Assembly: GCF_947495275.1 (NCBI RefSeq)
Contig: NZ_CANLYL010000001.1
Coordinates: 62,001-126,000, forward strand
Direction of reading: 5' to 3'
DNA from: an uncultured Roseobacter sp.
Lineage (GTDB): Bacteria > Pseudomonadota > Alphaproteobacteria > Rhodobacterales > Rhodobacteraceae
DNA length: 64,000 nt
The stretch's first letter is position 1, and each line of letters begins with the position of its first letter. The position numbers were made by a program, and so were the translations under genes. Below the pieces are notes generated by a model. It was not told the origin of the DNA, did no database searches, and saw only the letters and a program-made list of their open reading frames with translations. This document shows positions 1 to 9,825 of the stretch, piece after piece.

Positions 1-331
1 ACACAGTGACTTTGTTTTTCTTCATCAGATGACCGATGCCACCCGAGAGCTGCCCTGCGACTTTCCGCGACCGTTTTACAACCGCGTCGAGATCGTAGCC
101 GACGTTGTCGGCCTTCAGCCCAAACTCCTTGGCGCGGTGCATCAGGTGGAAGACCTCGGAAGACCGCAGCATTGCCTTGGTCGGAATACATCCCCAGTTG
201 AGGCAAATGCCCCCCAGATGTTCCCGCTCGACAATGGCAACAGACATCCCCAATTGCGCACCACGGATGGCCGCAACGTAGCCCCCCGGGCCCGCACCAA
301 TCACAATAAGATCGAAGGATTTTGCAGCCAT
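1..331 (-). CDS. lpdA: Dihydrolipoyl dehydrogenase (E3), N-terminal part, runs off window
   Basis: Only the first 110 residues are inside the window; the gene continues past base 1. The E3 flavoprotein reoxidises the dihydrolipoyl arm of 2-oxoacid dehydrogenase complexes using NAD+. Visible are the FAD dinucleotide fold (Gly12, Gly14, Gly17) and the redox-active disulfide in GGICLNWGCIPTK (Cys43 and Cys48). The ATG at 331 has GAGGA about 8 nt upstream. A palindrome at 361-384 lies just upstream and is shared with pdhA at 15.9 kb, which supports an assignment to the pyruvate complex rather than only 2-oxoglutarate or branched-chain complexes. That specificity is inference; the enzyme family is clear. 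Confidence 0.95.
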   Translation of the reverse strand, partial: MAAKSFDLIVIGAGPGGYVAAIRGAQLGMSVAIVEREHLGGICLNWGCIPTKAMLRSSEVFHLMHRAKEFGLKADNVGYDLDAVVKRSRKVAGQLSGGIGHLMKKNKVTV

Positions 332-360
332 GTCACGTCCTCGCAGAAGGGATAAGGAAA

Positions 361-384
361 ATATAGTTTACCGTTAAACTATAT
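361..384. promoter_or_regulatory. Palindromic operator candidate upstream of lpdA
   Basis: Perfect 10-bp arms (ATATAGTTTA and TAAACTATAT) flank a 4-bp spacer, 29 bp before the lpdA start. Read in the lpdA direction the 20-bp core is ATAGTTTA-ACGG-TAAACTAT. The pdhA upstream region (15858-15877) has ATAGTTTA-ACGC-TAAACTAT in the same gene-relative orientation. The length and symmetry fit a dimeric repressor or activator site. The regulator is unknown. Confidence 0.75.
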
Positions 385-454
385 TGAACCCAGCGGCAAC
401 ATGCTGCACGGCGCGACATTTGCGCGCCGTGGTCTCGAAACGTCAGCGTTTCTT

Positions 455-1039
455 TCAGGCGGCTTTTGCCGCCTGCAGGCTCCGGATCATCTCTCCGTAA
501 CCTCCACGAGCGAGAAATTCCTGCTCGGCTTTCGTATGAGGCCGGTCCAGCGCTTCATTGCGGGTCGGGAAGCGCCCAAACTGGCGAATAACAGCGCGGT
601 GGGCCTGCGCATGCAGAAGGTGCTCAGCACCACCCGCAGGCATCCGCTCGCACATCAGCCGCACACAGCGGTCCTGATCACAAAGATTTTCAGAATGCAT
701 GAGCGGGAGGTAGAAAAACTGCCGCGCGGGCTCATTAATCCGAATATCCCAACCCTTGTCGATGGCTGATTTCGCCGCCGCCAAAGCGGCACGGTCACTC
801 GCAAACGCCTGCCCTGTATCACGGAACATATTGCGAGAGAACTGATCCATCAGAATTGTGTAGGCCAAGGCCCCCGAGGGATATGTGAGCCAAAGCGAAA
901 ACCGCCCCTCACAGGCGCCATGCCAAGTCTCTTCAAATTTCGTCCGGATCGCTGCATCGAGCGCATCGGACTGCTTGTACCAACCTTCGGGGTCTATTTC
1001 ATCCAACCAAAAGCTTAAAATTTCTTGCGGATCAACCAT
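455..1039 (-). CDS. DUF924 family protein
   Basis: A 194-residue protein of the DUF924 family, a helical family with no established biochemical role. The family pattern is visible: an opening VDPQEILSFWLDE, then LILDQFSRN-type sequence (here ILMDQFSRNMFRDTGQAF) near residues 60-78, and a later FFYLPLMHSE block. The start at 1039 is chosen because GGAGA lies about 9 nt upstream; a longer frame to 1069 lacks a ribosome binding site. It is a monocistronic-looking minus-strand gene between lpdA and an MFS permease. Family assignment is confident; function is unknown. Confidence 0.85.
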   Translation of the reverse strand: MVDPQEILSFWLDEIDPEGWYKQSDALDAAIRTKFEETWHGACEGRFSLWLTYPSGALAYTILMDQFSRNMFRDTGQAFASDRAALAAAKSAIDKGWDIRINEPARQFFYLPLMHSENLCDQDRCVRLMCERMPAGGAEHLLHAQAHRAVIRQFGRFPTRNEALDRPHTKAEQEFLARGGYGEMIRSLQAAKAA

Positions 1040-1130
1040 TACTACAGTCTCCAAATAAACAAACCACATTCATAGGTTAAGGTCTGTTCACGTTAATTTC
1101 CTAGTCACTTTTTGCATCATTACGACACAT

Positions 1131-2396
1131 TCAATTTGTGGTTGAGGTGTTTTCGTCGCTGAGCTCCGTTTCGATGGCATATTCCTGTGCATATTCCAGT
1201 GCAACCGACGTGTAGGACGGTGCCACTGCCACATAAGCGCCCGTCTCGTCGACGGGAATAGATTTCCGCACCGTTGAGCGATATCCCGCGTATGCGACCA
1301 GCAAGGCAAAGAGCGCGCCTGTGAAGAGGTAGAACCCGCCCGGCCCAACAAAGTCCATCATGTAGCCTGTGATGATCGGCCCGAGGATGGCCCCGAGACC
1401 ATTGATAAAGATCAGCCCGCCCGAAGCCGCAGCCATATCCTCGTGCTCCAGGAAGTCGTTGGTATGCGCAATTAGCAGCGAATAAAGCGGATTTGACATC
1501 CCTCCCACGACGAAGGCGGACGCCAGCAGCAACGTGAACTCGCCGCCCAGCAACAGTCCGAGCACCGATCCCGCGACACCAACCGCCGAGACGATCAGGA
1601 TCAGAAAACGTCTGTCCATCCGGTCCGATATCCATCCAATCGGGTATTGCAACAGGACCGCGCCCACAAAGAACATCGCCACGAAAGTTGAAATCTGGGC
1701 GACGCTCAGACCCGCCTTAGCGCCAAAAACCGAGGCCATGCCGAACTGGGCGGAAAAGATACCGCCCAGCAAGAACATGCCCACGCATCCCATCGGGGAA
1801 TAGCCAGCCAGCTCTCTCAGGCTCATGGGTTTGGTGGCCTCAAAGGCAGGTGTCGGACTGATCGACAGCAAAATCGGCGTCACCGCGATGGAAACCAGCA
1901 CTGATGGGATGACAAAAAGCACGTAGCCGGAGGGGTCCGCCGTCAACAACAGCGCCTGGCTGAGCACGATGCCCGCGGTCTGAACGATCATGTAAAGCGA
2001 CAGGGCCTGTCCGCGGTTTTCATTTGTCGCGGCATTGTTCAGCCAGCTTTCGGCAGTCACGTAAACGGCGGAAAAACAAAACCCGATCAGCACGCGACCC
2101 AAGGTCCAGACCCAGACCTCTGTCAGGGTCGGGTAAATGATCATGACAGCGGAGATCAACGACGCAAGGGCCGCGAAAACCCGCACGTGCCCCACGCGCC
2201 GGATCATCCCGGGTGCCATGCGCGAGCCACCCAGGAATCCCACGAAATAGGCGGACATGACAATCGACATCTCCAATGTGGAGAACCCTTCGATTTCACC
2301 GCGAATGCCCAGCAGGGTCCCCTGCATGCCATTGCCAACCATCAGCAGGGACATGCCCAGCAAGAGCGCCCAAGCGCTTGATAAAACCTGCAGCAT
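1131..2396 (-). CDS. MFS transporter, YcaD-like
   Basis: A 421-residue inner-membrane protein with about twelve hydrophobic segments, of the major facilitator superfamily. It opens with WALLLGMSLLMVGNGMQGTLLGIRG and carries the loop 2-3 type sequence GSRMAPGMIRRVGHVRVF and the N/C-half linker SISPTPAFEATKPMSL. This resembles the YcaD-type subgroup, whose substrates are unknown. The start at 2396 has GGAG 7 nt upstream; in-frame starts at 2408 or 2498 are possible but have poorer upstream context. The C-terminus ends in an acidic, Thr/Ser-rich tail. It lies 110 bp after queA in the same orientation. Substrate cannot be inferred. Confidence 0.85.
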   Translation of the reverse strand: MLQVLSSAWALLLGMSLLMVGNGMQGTLLGIRGEIEGFSTLEMSIVMSAYFVGFLGGSRMAPGMIRRVGHVRVFAALASLISAVMIIYPTLTEVWVWTLGRVLIGFCFSAVYVTAESWLNNAATNENRGQALSLYMIVQTAGIVLSQALLLTADPSGYVLFVIPSVLVSIAVTPILLSISPTPAFEATKPMSLRELAGYSPMGCVGMFLLGGIFSAQFGMASVFGAKAGLSVAQISTFVAMFFVGAVLLQYPIGWISDRMDRRFLILIVSAVGVAGSVLGLLLGGEFTLLLASAFVVGGMSNPLYSLLIAHTNDFLEHEDMAAASGGLIFINGLGAILGPIITGYMMDFVGPGGFYLFTGALFALLVAYAGYRSTVRKSIPVDETGAYVAVAPSYTSVALEYAQEYAIETELSDENTSTTN

Positions 2397-2506
2397 CTGG
2401 ATCTCCATTCGGTCGTTGGGAGGGACGACAACCCCACATAGACTCAGACAAATTGCCCGGTCCGGCCCAAGTGCGACTTTGCAGGTCGCTTTGCGCACTT
2501 GAAGCG

Positions 2507-3556
2507 TTATTTTGGAAAGAGAAGCGACGCGTCTCCATATGAAAAGAAACGATACTGCGCAGCGATGGCGTGATCGTAAATGCCGCGCACGGTCTGCTGG
2601 CCCATCAGTGCCGAGACCAGCATCATCAGCGTTGATTTGGGCAAATGGAAATTGGTCATCAGCCCGTCCGCGACCTGAAAATCAAAGCCGGGGTAGATGA
2701 AAATATCCGTGTCCCCCTGCCACACCCCGAATTCGCCGCGTTGCGCCGCCGTTTCAATTAGGCGCAAAGCTGTTGTACCAACCGGGATGACCCGCCCGCC
2801 GGAGGCTTTGGTCGCTGCAATCTCAGAGGCCGCGCGATCACTCACCTGCCCCCATTCTGAATGCATCTTGTGCGTGGTCACGTCATCCACCTTGACGGGC
2901 AGAAATGTTCCGGCCCCGACATGCAGCGTTACATGGGTGAAATCGACGCCCATGTCAGCCAGCTGCGCCAGCAGCGCCGCATCAAAATGCAAGGAGGCGG
3001 TTGGCGCCGCCACGGCCCCTTTTTTTCGCGCAAAGACGGTTTGGTAATCCTGCTTGTCCTGCGCATCTGCCGGTCGTTTGGCTGCGATATAGGGCGGCAG
3101 GGGCATCGCACCCGCGGCGTTCAGCGCCACATCAAAATCGTGCCCCGTCAGGTTGAAGGCCAGGACGCCTTGCCCGTCGATGACATCCTGCAAGGTCGCG
3201 GATAGATCTGCATTGAATACGACATCTTCGCCGCGTTTCAGCTTTTTCAACGGCTTGATCAGAGCGGTCCAGACGCCATCGCCACGGGGTTCCAGCAATG
3301 TGACCTCGATCCGCGCACTGGTCTGACCCTGCGCACCTGTGCGATGTCGCTGACCGGTCAGTCGCGCCGGAATGACCTTGGTGTCATTCAGCACCAACCG
3401 GTCGCCGCGGCGCAGGAATTGCGCAAGCTCTGACACGCGGGCATCGGTAATCTCGTCCCCTCGTGCCACAAGCAGGCGGGCAGAGGTGCGCGGTACCGCC
3501 GGGCGGGTCGCAATCAGATGATCGGGCAGATCGAAATCGAAGTCACTGAGTTTCAT
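2507..3556 (-). CDS. queA: tRNA S-adenosylmethionine ribosyltransferase-isomerase
   Basis: A 349-residue protein that transfers and isomerises the ribosyl moiety of SAM onto 7-aminomethyl-deazaguanine in tRNA, making epoxyqueuosine. The length is normal for the family. The N-terminus [23 protein letters not shown] and the blocks [26 protein letters not shown] and [27 protein letters not shown] are diagnostic. The start at 3556 gives the canonical N-terminus; an upstream in-frame extension to 3622 overlaps the preceding gene and is rejected. The stop of the AsmA-like gene is 10 bp upstream, so the two are probably cotranscribed. Confidence 0.97.
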   Translation of the reverse strand: MKLSDFDFDLPDHLIATRPAVPRTSARLLVARGDEITDARVSELAQFLRRGDRLVLNDTKVIPARLTGQRHRTGAQGQTSARIEVTLLEPRGDGVWTALIKPLKKLKRGEDVVFNADLSATLQDVIDGQGVLAFNLTGHDFDVALNAAGAMPLPPYIAAKRPADAQDKQDYQTVFARKKGAVAAPTASLHFDAALLAQLADMGVDFTHVTLHVGAGTFLPVKVDDVTTHKMHSEWGQVSDRAASEIAATKASGGRVIPVGTTALRLIETAAQRGEFGVWQGDTDIFIYPGFDFQVADGLMTNFHLPKSTLMMLVSALMGQQTVRGIYDHAIAAQYRFFSYGDASLLFPK

Positions 3557-3566
3557 GGCGCTGCCC

Positions 3567-6500
3567 CTAGCGCTCCTGCCCCTCGATATCAAGCGGCGCG
3601 CGGCGTTTGGGCGGCGGCGCACGTGTTTCCCCCTCAGCCAGAGGCACGTCGGGTTTTGGTGCCCGGAACAGGTCCCGGATACCTCCCGGCGTCAAAGCGG
3701 TCAGCGGGTTCACAAACACATCGGGATTTTTGGCCGTCCCGGTGATCGAATAATTGAACGCAAACAACCCCTCGCCCTTTCGGGTGAAAATGCTGCCAAT
3801 ACCGTTGAGCAGATAAACCGGCGTGATGACGCCCTGCATTTGCAGCCGCCCCGTGTCTGTGGCCAGCACGCCGTCCATTGAAATCCCCATCGACGATCCG
3901 ACGGCACTGCCTTCACGCAGGGTAATCCGTGAGGGTGACAGGCGGAAATCGGCGTTCACTTCGGAGAAATAAAGGCTGCCACCCCCCTCCACATTGAAGA
4001 GACCCACGATGCTGACGGCATTCAGCAACGCCGCCATAGCCGGAGCATCCACGACGCTCGTGTCCAGCACGCGCAGGGTTCCATCAAAGGCGCCCCCTGT
4101 ACCCACCGGCAGCAGTACCAGTTCAAGCTTGCCGCCGCGCCCTTGTTTCATCACGCCTGCGGATGCGAAAACCGCCCCTGCATCATTGGCCGTCAGACGA
4201 ATGGCGCTGCGCCCGCCTTGTGGAATGACCCGGCCCGTCACGGGTGCGCCGCCGTTGACGCGGCCCCGGAATGTTCCGTCGAGCCCTGCCCCCGTCGTGA
4301 AGTCGCCCCGCATATCGTTTATTGATATGCTGTCTGTTACCTTGAGCGTGTCCAGCGCCACAGTCAGCGGCGCGGAAGCGGTGGCGCTGCTAGTGCTGCC
4401 GGGCAGATTGGCTCGGCTGAGATCGACCCGCCCGCCCCGCACGACAATGCCCACCGGCTGCCCGGCGCCGCGCCCGACCAGATCAACCGGCGCGTCCAGC
4501 CAGTTCGAAATCTGCACCTTTGTCAGGCTCACACGATCAAGCTTGCCATCTTCGTCCAGCAGCACGGTGCCTTTGGCGGCAAGTCCGGGGGCCTCCAAAG
4601 AGATGCCCTCGACATCCGGCACATCGCCCAGCTGCGCGGAAACAAGCAGGGTCGCCGGGGTTGCGGGGGCCTTGGACCACCCAAGCGGCGGGATGGCCAG
4701 ACCAATGCCACGAAGATCGGAGCGCAGTTGAAGGTCCGGCGGGGTGCCTTTGACAAGTGCAACATTGATGTCAGCACGACCCTTTCCAGTAACATACCTG
4801 TCAGGCAGCGAGATTTTGAATGTGTCGAGCGCTTGCGGCGTTATTTCCACCTGACCGGTGACTTTTCCCGGTGTTCCCGGGGCGCCCAGCGGTTGCGCCC
4901 AGACAACGTCAAACGGCACGCCGCTGAGATCGCCCTGTCCTTGCAGCTGCACTTCTGCCTCCGAGGCTGTCAGCGCCAGAGCGGGCGCGCTCAAGACATA
5001 GTTCTTGACCAGAATATCGCTGCGCACACTCTCAATGCGACCAGAGACATCGAATTCGACCTCATCCACTTTGGTTTTCTTTTTAAGCGGCAAAGCAAGA
5101 GTGCCCGACAGCAAGGCCCGGCCTTCCGCCAATGCAACAGGCAAAGCCGCCTTCTGCATGACATTCAGCGGCGGCTGATCGAGCATCGACAAAACGGCCG
5201 TGACGGTGGAATTCGTAAGCAGCCGCACGACCGCCGGCGTTTCCTCCTTTGCCTTTACGTCCGGGATGATGAACGAAGAACCTGTGATCGTAACGGGCCC
5301 TCCTTCGGGCGCGATTACCTCGCCGTCATCTATGACCAGCACGAAACGATCGCGCAGCAAAGATGCATGTCCCTTGCCACCCTTGATCAGGGGCATTTCT
5401 TTCAGAAATCGCACATCGGCCTCGGCAAAATCAAAACCGAGGTAGGTCTCCGGTGCCTGACCGGCAGACCACCGCAAAGCGGCAGTGGCATCATGCAATT
5501 TTCCCGCGAAGACATTTTCCGACAACCACGTTCGGGTTTTGGGCTTCACCGCTTCCGGCCAAAGCTCCATCAGGCGCCCGGTATCCAACCTGTTCATTTC
5601 CGCATCAAGTGCGATATCCCAGCCGTTGGCATCTGCCCCCAACGTCCCTTTGGCCGTCAGCCTGTTTCCTTGATCAAGGATGTCCAAACGACCCACCTTC
5701 AGCGAAAATGGCCTCAAGGACAGTCGAAAATCCAGCTCTGCCTCGGCAATCGACACCGGTTCCTTATAGAAATCCGCAGGGTCGATCTTGAGATCTGTCA
5801 GCCTGAATTGGCCCACCAGATCCTCCAGGCGCTGGGTCTCATCCGCATTCAACGCGGCACTGCCTTCAAGTCGGCCGCTGACCCATTTGCTCTGAACCGA
5901 AAGCTCGTCAAAGCGCAGCACCCTCTCTGCCGGCTGATAGCTGAAATAACTGCGCGCACCGTCGATGGGAATTGGCAGAGATTGCGCGGTCGGCTGGATC
6001 ACACCAGCGCCGATCTGCAGGGTCGCGTTCAGCGGATTGATGCTGCTGTCCTCATTCACACCGCCCCGCAGCGATCCAGAGATTGGCGCATCCAGCACGC
6101 CGAGCCAGGCAAAGGCAGGGCCTTGAGCGGCAATGTCTCCGGCAGCCACATTTGCAAATGTCACGCCGAATTCCGAAGCTTGCTCCCCGATGCGGCCTGC
6201 GTAGTTGGCCGCGACAGTTGCCACCTGCGCCCCGCCTCCCAAGACCGCCAGATCAACTGCAAAGCGAAGATCGTCCTCTTCGCGCACCAGAGAAATTCTT
6301 CCACCGTCAATGGTCCAGCCGCGGCTGGCGCGGGCGTCTTCATATCTAAGCGTCAACCCCTGCAAGGTGGCGCGCGACAAACGTTCCATGAACGGGCGCA
6401 GCAGAAAATCATCCAAGTCAGAGACCAATTGCGCAAGGTTCGGCGCTTCGCGCGCTACCGAAGCCGTACCGATCCCGCCTTGCAGCGCTATTCGCCCTTC

Positions 6501-6914
6501 GGCGCTACGTTTGAGTGTCAGGAAAACACCGTTCAGATCGAGCGAGGTCAGTTGCAGCTTTCGCTCCAGCAGACCATTCAAGGACAGGCTGGCGCGCATC
6601 TGCGAAAAACTGATGACTTCGACGCCATCCAGTGTCGTTGCGCGAACATCTTTCACCTGCATTCTGGGCCGCCACCCCTCATCCAGAATCAGCAGCATTT
6701 CGCCATAGGTGATCCGGGCATCCGGAATGGCCCCGGCGATCCGTGTGTCCACGATTTCACGCGCCCATTCCGGCACGATGATCGTGCGATCCTTGATCCA
6801 GAAAGCACCCGCTGTCAGGGCACCCGCGATTAGCAACAGGAATGCGACCAGACCCCCCGCGAGACGGCGGCGCTTTCGACGTGGCTTTTCTGGGGCTGAT
6901 GTATCTGTTTGCAA
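3567..6914 (-). CDS. AsmA-like / DUF3971 large envelope protein
   Basis: A 1115-residue protein with a basic N-terminus (RRKRRRL, residues 12-18), one transmembrane segment (about 20-42), then a long beta-rich periplasmic region ending in an AsmA-type C-terminal domain. This is the layout of the AsmA/YhdP group, which in enterobacteria is linked to phospholipid movement between inner and outer membranes; that role here is by analogy. The only reasonable start I see is TTG at 6914; the next in-frame Met is past the membrane anchor. The C-terminal tail is Pro/Lys-rich. It is followed directly by queA and is divergent from bcp. Confidence 0.8.
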   Translation of the reverse strand: MQTDTSAPEKPRRKRRRLAGGLVAFLLLIAGALTAGAFWIKDRTIIVPEWAREIVDTRIAGAIPDARITYGEMLLILDEGWRPRMQVKDVRATTLDGVEVISFSQMRASLSLNGLLERKLQLTSLDLNGVFLTLKRSAEGRIALQGGIGTASVAREAPNLAQLVSDLDDFLLRPFMERLSRATLQGLTLRYEDARASRGWTIDGGRISLVREEDDLRFAVDLAVLGGGAQVATVAANYAGRIGEQASEFGVTFANVAAGDIAAQGPAFAWLGVLDAPISGSLRGGVNEDSSINPLNATLQIGAGVIQPTAQSLPIPIDGARSYFSYQPAERVLRFDELSVQSKWVSGRLEGSAALNADETQRLEDLVGQFRLTDLKIDPADFYKEPVSIAEAELDFRLSLRPFSLKVGRLDILDQGNRLTAKGTLGADANGWDIALDAEMNRLDTGRLMELWPEAVKPKTRTWLSENVFAGKLHDATAALRWSAGQAPETYLGFDFAEADVRFLKEMPLIKGGKGHASLLRDRFVLVIDDGEVIAPEGGPVTITGSSFIIPDVKAKEETPAVVRLLTNSTVTAVLSMLDQPPLNVMQKAALPVALAEGRALLSGTLALPLKKKTKVDEVEFDVSGRIESVRSDILVKNYVLSAPALALTASEAEVQLQGQGDLSGVPFDVVWAQPLGAPGTPGKVTGQVEITPQALDTFKISLPDRYVTGKGRADINVALVKGTPPDLQLRSDLRGIGLAIPPLGWSKAPATPATLLVSAQLGDVPDVEGISLEAPGLAAKGTVLLDEDGKLDRVSLTKVQISNWLDAPVDLVGRGAGQPVGIVVRGGRVDLSRANLPGSTSSATASAPLTVALDTLKVTDSISINDMRGDFTTGAGLDGTFRGRVNGGAPVTGRVIPQGGRSAIRLTANDAGAVFASAGVMKQGRGGKLELVLLPVGTGGAFDGTLRVLDTSVVDAPAMAALLNAVSIVGLFNVEGGGSLYFSEVNADFRLSPSRITLREGSAVGSSMGISMDGVLATDTGRLQMQGVITPVYLLNGIGSIFTRKGEGLFAFNYSITGTAKNPDVFVNPLTALTPGGIRDLFRAPKPDVPLAEGETRAPPPKRRAPLDIEGQER

Positions 6915-7039
6915 AACGGGCTGCGGCTTCCGACGCTTGAAGAATTCGGTTGGCTCAATTCAGGATGCAAGCCTTCCCTCTGGCCTGCGCTGCTCACTTA
7001 TGGCACTGCAGTACAAACCATAAAAGCCAAGAGAGTATC

Positions 7040-7501
7040 ATGCCAGAGATTTCAAAGCCGGCTCCCGATTTCACCCTTCCCAGCAGCGACGGTTCAGAGG
7101 TGACACTATCTGCGTTAAAAGGTAATCCCGTTGTTCTGTTTTTCTACCCGCGAGACAACACACCCGGTTGCACAAAGGAAAGTATCGGCTTTTCCGAACA
7201 CCGCGACGCTTTTGTGGCGGCGGATGCCATGGTTTTCGGAATCTCCAAGGACAGCCTGAGCAGTCACGAAAAATTCATCGCCAAACATGATCTGACCGTC
7301 CCGCTTTTGTCGGATGAGCATGGGTCGGTGTGCGAAGACTATGGGGTCTGGAAAGAAAAGAACATGTACGGCAAAAAGTTCCTCGGCATTGAACGCACAA
7401 CCGTCCTCATTGCAGCCGACGGGACGATCGCTCAGATCTGGCCCAAAGTGAAAGTCCCGGGCCATGTGGATGCGGTACTTGAAGCGGTGCGCGCCTTATG
7501 A
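7040..7501 (+). CDS. bcp: Peroxiredoxin, BCP/PrxQ type
   Basis: A 153-residue thiol peroxidase that reduces hydrogen peroxide and organic hydroperoxides in the cytoplasm. The active-site motif PRDNTPGCTKE places the peroxidatic Cys at residue 44. The resolving Cys found five residues later in E. coli Bcp is Ile49 here; another Cys lies near residue 95 (GSVCEDYGV), so the enzyme may use a different resolving partner. The start at 7040 (MPEISKPAPDF) matches the family N-terminus. The stop overlaps the start of the DUF455 gene by 4 bp (ATGA), indicating translational coupling. Confidence 0.93.
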   Translation: MPEISKPAPDFTLPSSDGSEVTLSALKGNPVVLFFYPRDNTPGCTKESIGFSEHRDAFVAADAMVFGISKDSLSSHEKFIAKHDLTVPLLSDEHGSVCEDYGVWKEKNMYGKKFLGIERTTVLIAADGTIAQIWPKVKVPGHVDAVLEAVRAL

Positions 7502-8307
7502 AGCCACTGGCTGAGATGGCCGAGGCGGTGTTGCGGACAGCGGACGGGCGCGAAAAGACGGCGCTGTCACGTCGGTTTGCGGCAGATTGGCAGGCCGCGC
7601 GACAGGAGGGTGCAACACCTGAAGTCGGCACGGCTAACCCGCCCCTGCACCCGGCGCGCCCGGAGACGCCGGAGCTTTTAAGCCCGCGCGACGTTCCTCG
7701 CCGCAGACCGGGGACACCGCAGGGACGCATCGCCCTGTTGCACGCGGTGGCCCATATAGAACTGAACGCCGTGGACCTGCATTGGGATATCATTGCGCGG
7801 TTCACGGATGTTCCGATGCCCATGGGGTTCTACGATGATTGGGTGAAAGCGGCGGATGAGGAATCAAAGCACTTCAACCTGATGTGCGATTGCCTCGAAG
7901 AACTGGGCAGCCATTACGGCGCGCTGCCCGCACATGCCGGAATGTGGCGGGCGGCCGAAGATACCGTTGAAGATTTCATGGGGCGTCTTGCGGTTGTTCC
8001 GATGGTTCTTGAGGCACGCGGGCTGGATGTCACACCGGGTATGATCGAAGTGTTTCGCAAGGCAAATGCTGCCTCCGCTGTTGCCGCGCTGGAAACGATC
8101 TATGCCGAAGAGGTGTCTCATGTTGCTTACGGGTCAAAATGGTTCCATTTTTTGTGCGGGCGTCATGACGAAGATCCCAAAGTGCGGTTCCATGCTCTCG
8201 TGCGTCAGTATTTCCACGGGGCGTTGAAACCGCCCTTCAATGAGGAAAAACGCGCCGAAGCGGGCATTCCCCCGGACTTCTACTGGCCACTGGCAGAGGC
8301 CCTCTGA
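7498..8307 (+). CDS. DUF455 ferritin-like protein
   Basis: A 269-residue member of the DUF455 family, a predicted ferritin-like four-helix protein. Candidate metal-ligand helices are visible: LLHAVAHIELNAVDLHWD (about 79-96), AADEESKHFNLM (about 118-129) and YAEEVSHVAYG (about 201-211), with repeated E and ExxH patterns as in diiron carboxylate proteins. No enzymatic activity is established for the family. Its start overlaps the bcp stop by 4 bp, so it is translated with the peroxiredoxin, which hints at an oxidative-stress or iron link (inference). Confidence 0.85.
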   Translation: MKPLAEMAEAVLRTADGREKTALSRRFAADWQAARQEGATPEVGTANPPLHPARPETPELLSPRDVPRRRPGTPQGRIALLHAVAHIELNAVDLHWDIIARFTDVPMPMGFYDDWVKAADEESKHFNLMCDCLEELGSHYGALPAHAGMWRAAEDTVEDFMGRLAVVPMVLEARGLDVTPGMIEVFRKANAASAVAALETIYAEEVSHVAYGSKWFHFLCGRHDEDPKVRFHALVRQYFHGALKPPFNEEKRAEAGIPPDFYWPLAEAL

Positions 8308-8493
8308 CCCGCTTTCGCCTTGGGAAACAAGCGATATTTTGCCGATTTGCAACAATTCAACGCGAAGTAGTACCGGGACAAGCAAACAGGGTTGCCCCCC
8401 ACACACGGCCTCATTAAGCACTCCGGGGGGAGAGGAATTCAGGCAGTCGACAACCTGCGCTCTCTCATGCGGAACGAGCAGAGAGGCACTTTT

Positions 8494-9825
8494 GTGCGGA
8501 CAAGACTGGCCATCAAAATTCACGGATTGCTGGAACAGCAGTTCCCTGAACGCCGGGTCTTTCTCAAGTCCGACACAGATACCCGCTTTATCCGCCTGCG
8601 CCCTGAAACGCAGCTGATCGCCTTTGCAAGTGGCGCCGTGCTTGTCGCCTGGACCATTGTTGCCACCGCAATTCTCTTGATGGACAGCATTGGCGCGGGG
8701 AATTTCCGCGAACAAGCAAAACGCGATCAGATGACCTATCAGGCGCGCCTCAATGAGTTGTCTGGGCAGCGCGACAGGCGCGCCAGCGAAGCGCTGGCCG
8801 CACAGGAACGTTTTAACGCGGCTCTTGATCAGATTTCTCAGATGCAATCGCAGCTTCTGGCCTCCGAAACCCGTCGCCATGAGCTTGAGACCGGTATCGA
8901 CGTGATCCAGACCACACTGCGATCAACGATGAAAGAGCGCGAAGCGGCCCGTCTGGCACTTGCCTCTTTGCAAAGTGAGGCAACCCAGGACCCGGCAGAC
9001 ACCCTTTTCGCGGCCAAGGATGCCGGTGCCCCGGTTGATTTCCTGGCTGATGCCCTCGCCCGCACAGCCGCCGAACGGGATCAGGTCGTTGCGGACGCTC
9101 AGCAGGCGCTGGACCATGCGGACGAACTGGCGCTTGAAATTGCGCTGATGAAAGAGAACAACGACCAGATTTTCCGCCAACTCGAAGAGGCGATGACGGT
9201 ATCGGTTGAGCCGCTCGACAAGATGTTCAAGGCGGCGGGCATGCCCCCCCAGCGCATCCTTGATCAGGTGCGGCGCGGCTATTCCGGTCAGGGCGGGCCC
9301 TTGACGCCCCTCTCCTTTTCCAGCCGTGGTGAAGAGCTGTCACCCGATTTTCTGCGCGCCAACCGCATCCTCGAACAGATGGATACGCTGAACCTCTACC
9401 GGATCGCCGCTGAAAAGGCGCCTTTCGCGATGCCAGTGAAGAATGCCTTCCGTTTCACCAGCAGTTACGGTTTTCGGCGTGACCCAAAAACCGGCGGTCG
9501 CCGCATGCATAAAGGGGTCGATTTCGCCGCGCCCTCCGGCACCGATCTTTTTGCAACGGCGGATGGCGTCGTGATCCACGCAGGGTGGCAATCGGGCTAT
9601 GGCCGTCTTGTCAAAATCAAGCATGACTTCGGGATTGAGACACGTTTCGCTCATCTGTCAAAAATTCGCGTCAAAGTTGGGCAAAGGGTCTCGCGCGGCG
9701 ATCACATCGGTGATATGGGTGCCTCCGGACGGGTGACCGGCGTGCACCTGCACTATGAAGTGCGTGTCGGTGGGAAAGCTGTAAACCCAATGATCTATAT
9801 CAAGGCTGCAAAAGATGTTTTCTAA
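8494..9825 (+). CDS. LytM-type M23 metallopeptidase with coiled coil
   Basis: A 443-residue cell-wall endopeptidase or LytM regulator of amidases. From the N-terminus: a cytoplasmic stretch, a transmembrane helix (about residues 40-62), a long coiled coil (about 68-240), and a C-terminal peptidase M23 domain. Zinc ligands are visible in MHKGVDFA and in VHLHYEV, with HAGWQSGYGRLVKI between them, so the domain looks catalytically complete. The GTG start at 8494 is chosen because GAGAGG precedes it by 7 nt and gives the common N-terminus (V/M)RTRL; an in-frame ATG at 8467 is the alternative. The 3' end overlaps the bactofilin gene by 11 bp. Confidence 0.88.
   Translation: MRTRLAIKIHGLLEQQFPERRVFLKSDTDTRFIRLRPETQLIAFASGAVLVAWTIVATAILLMDSIGAGNFREQAKRDQMTYQARLNELSGQRDRRASEALAAQERFNAALDQISQMQSQLLASETRRHELETGIDVIQTTLRSTMKEREAARLALASLQSEATQDPADTLFAAKDAGAPVDFLADALARTAAERDQVVADAQQALDHADELALEIALMKENNDQIFRQLEEAMTVSVEPLDKMFKAAGMPPQRILDQVRRGYSGQGGPLTPLSFSSRGEELSPDFLRANRILEQMDTLNLYRIAAEKAPFAMPVKNAFRFTSSYGFRRDPKTGGRRMHKGVDFAAPSGTDLFATADGVVIHAGWQSGYGRLVKIKHDFGIETRFAHLSKIRVKVGQRVSRGDHIGDMGASGRVTGVHLHYEVRVGGKAVNPMIYIKAAKDVF

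Noticed and set aside
4728-6833. A 701-codon open frame antisense to the AsmA-like gene
   Set aside because: No recognisable domain and a composition rich in Arg, Gln and His as expected from the reverse reading of a GC-rich gene; the minus-strand gene has clear family features.
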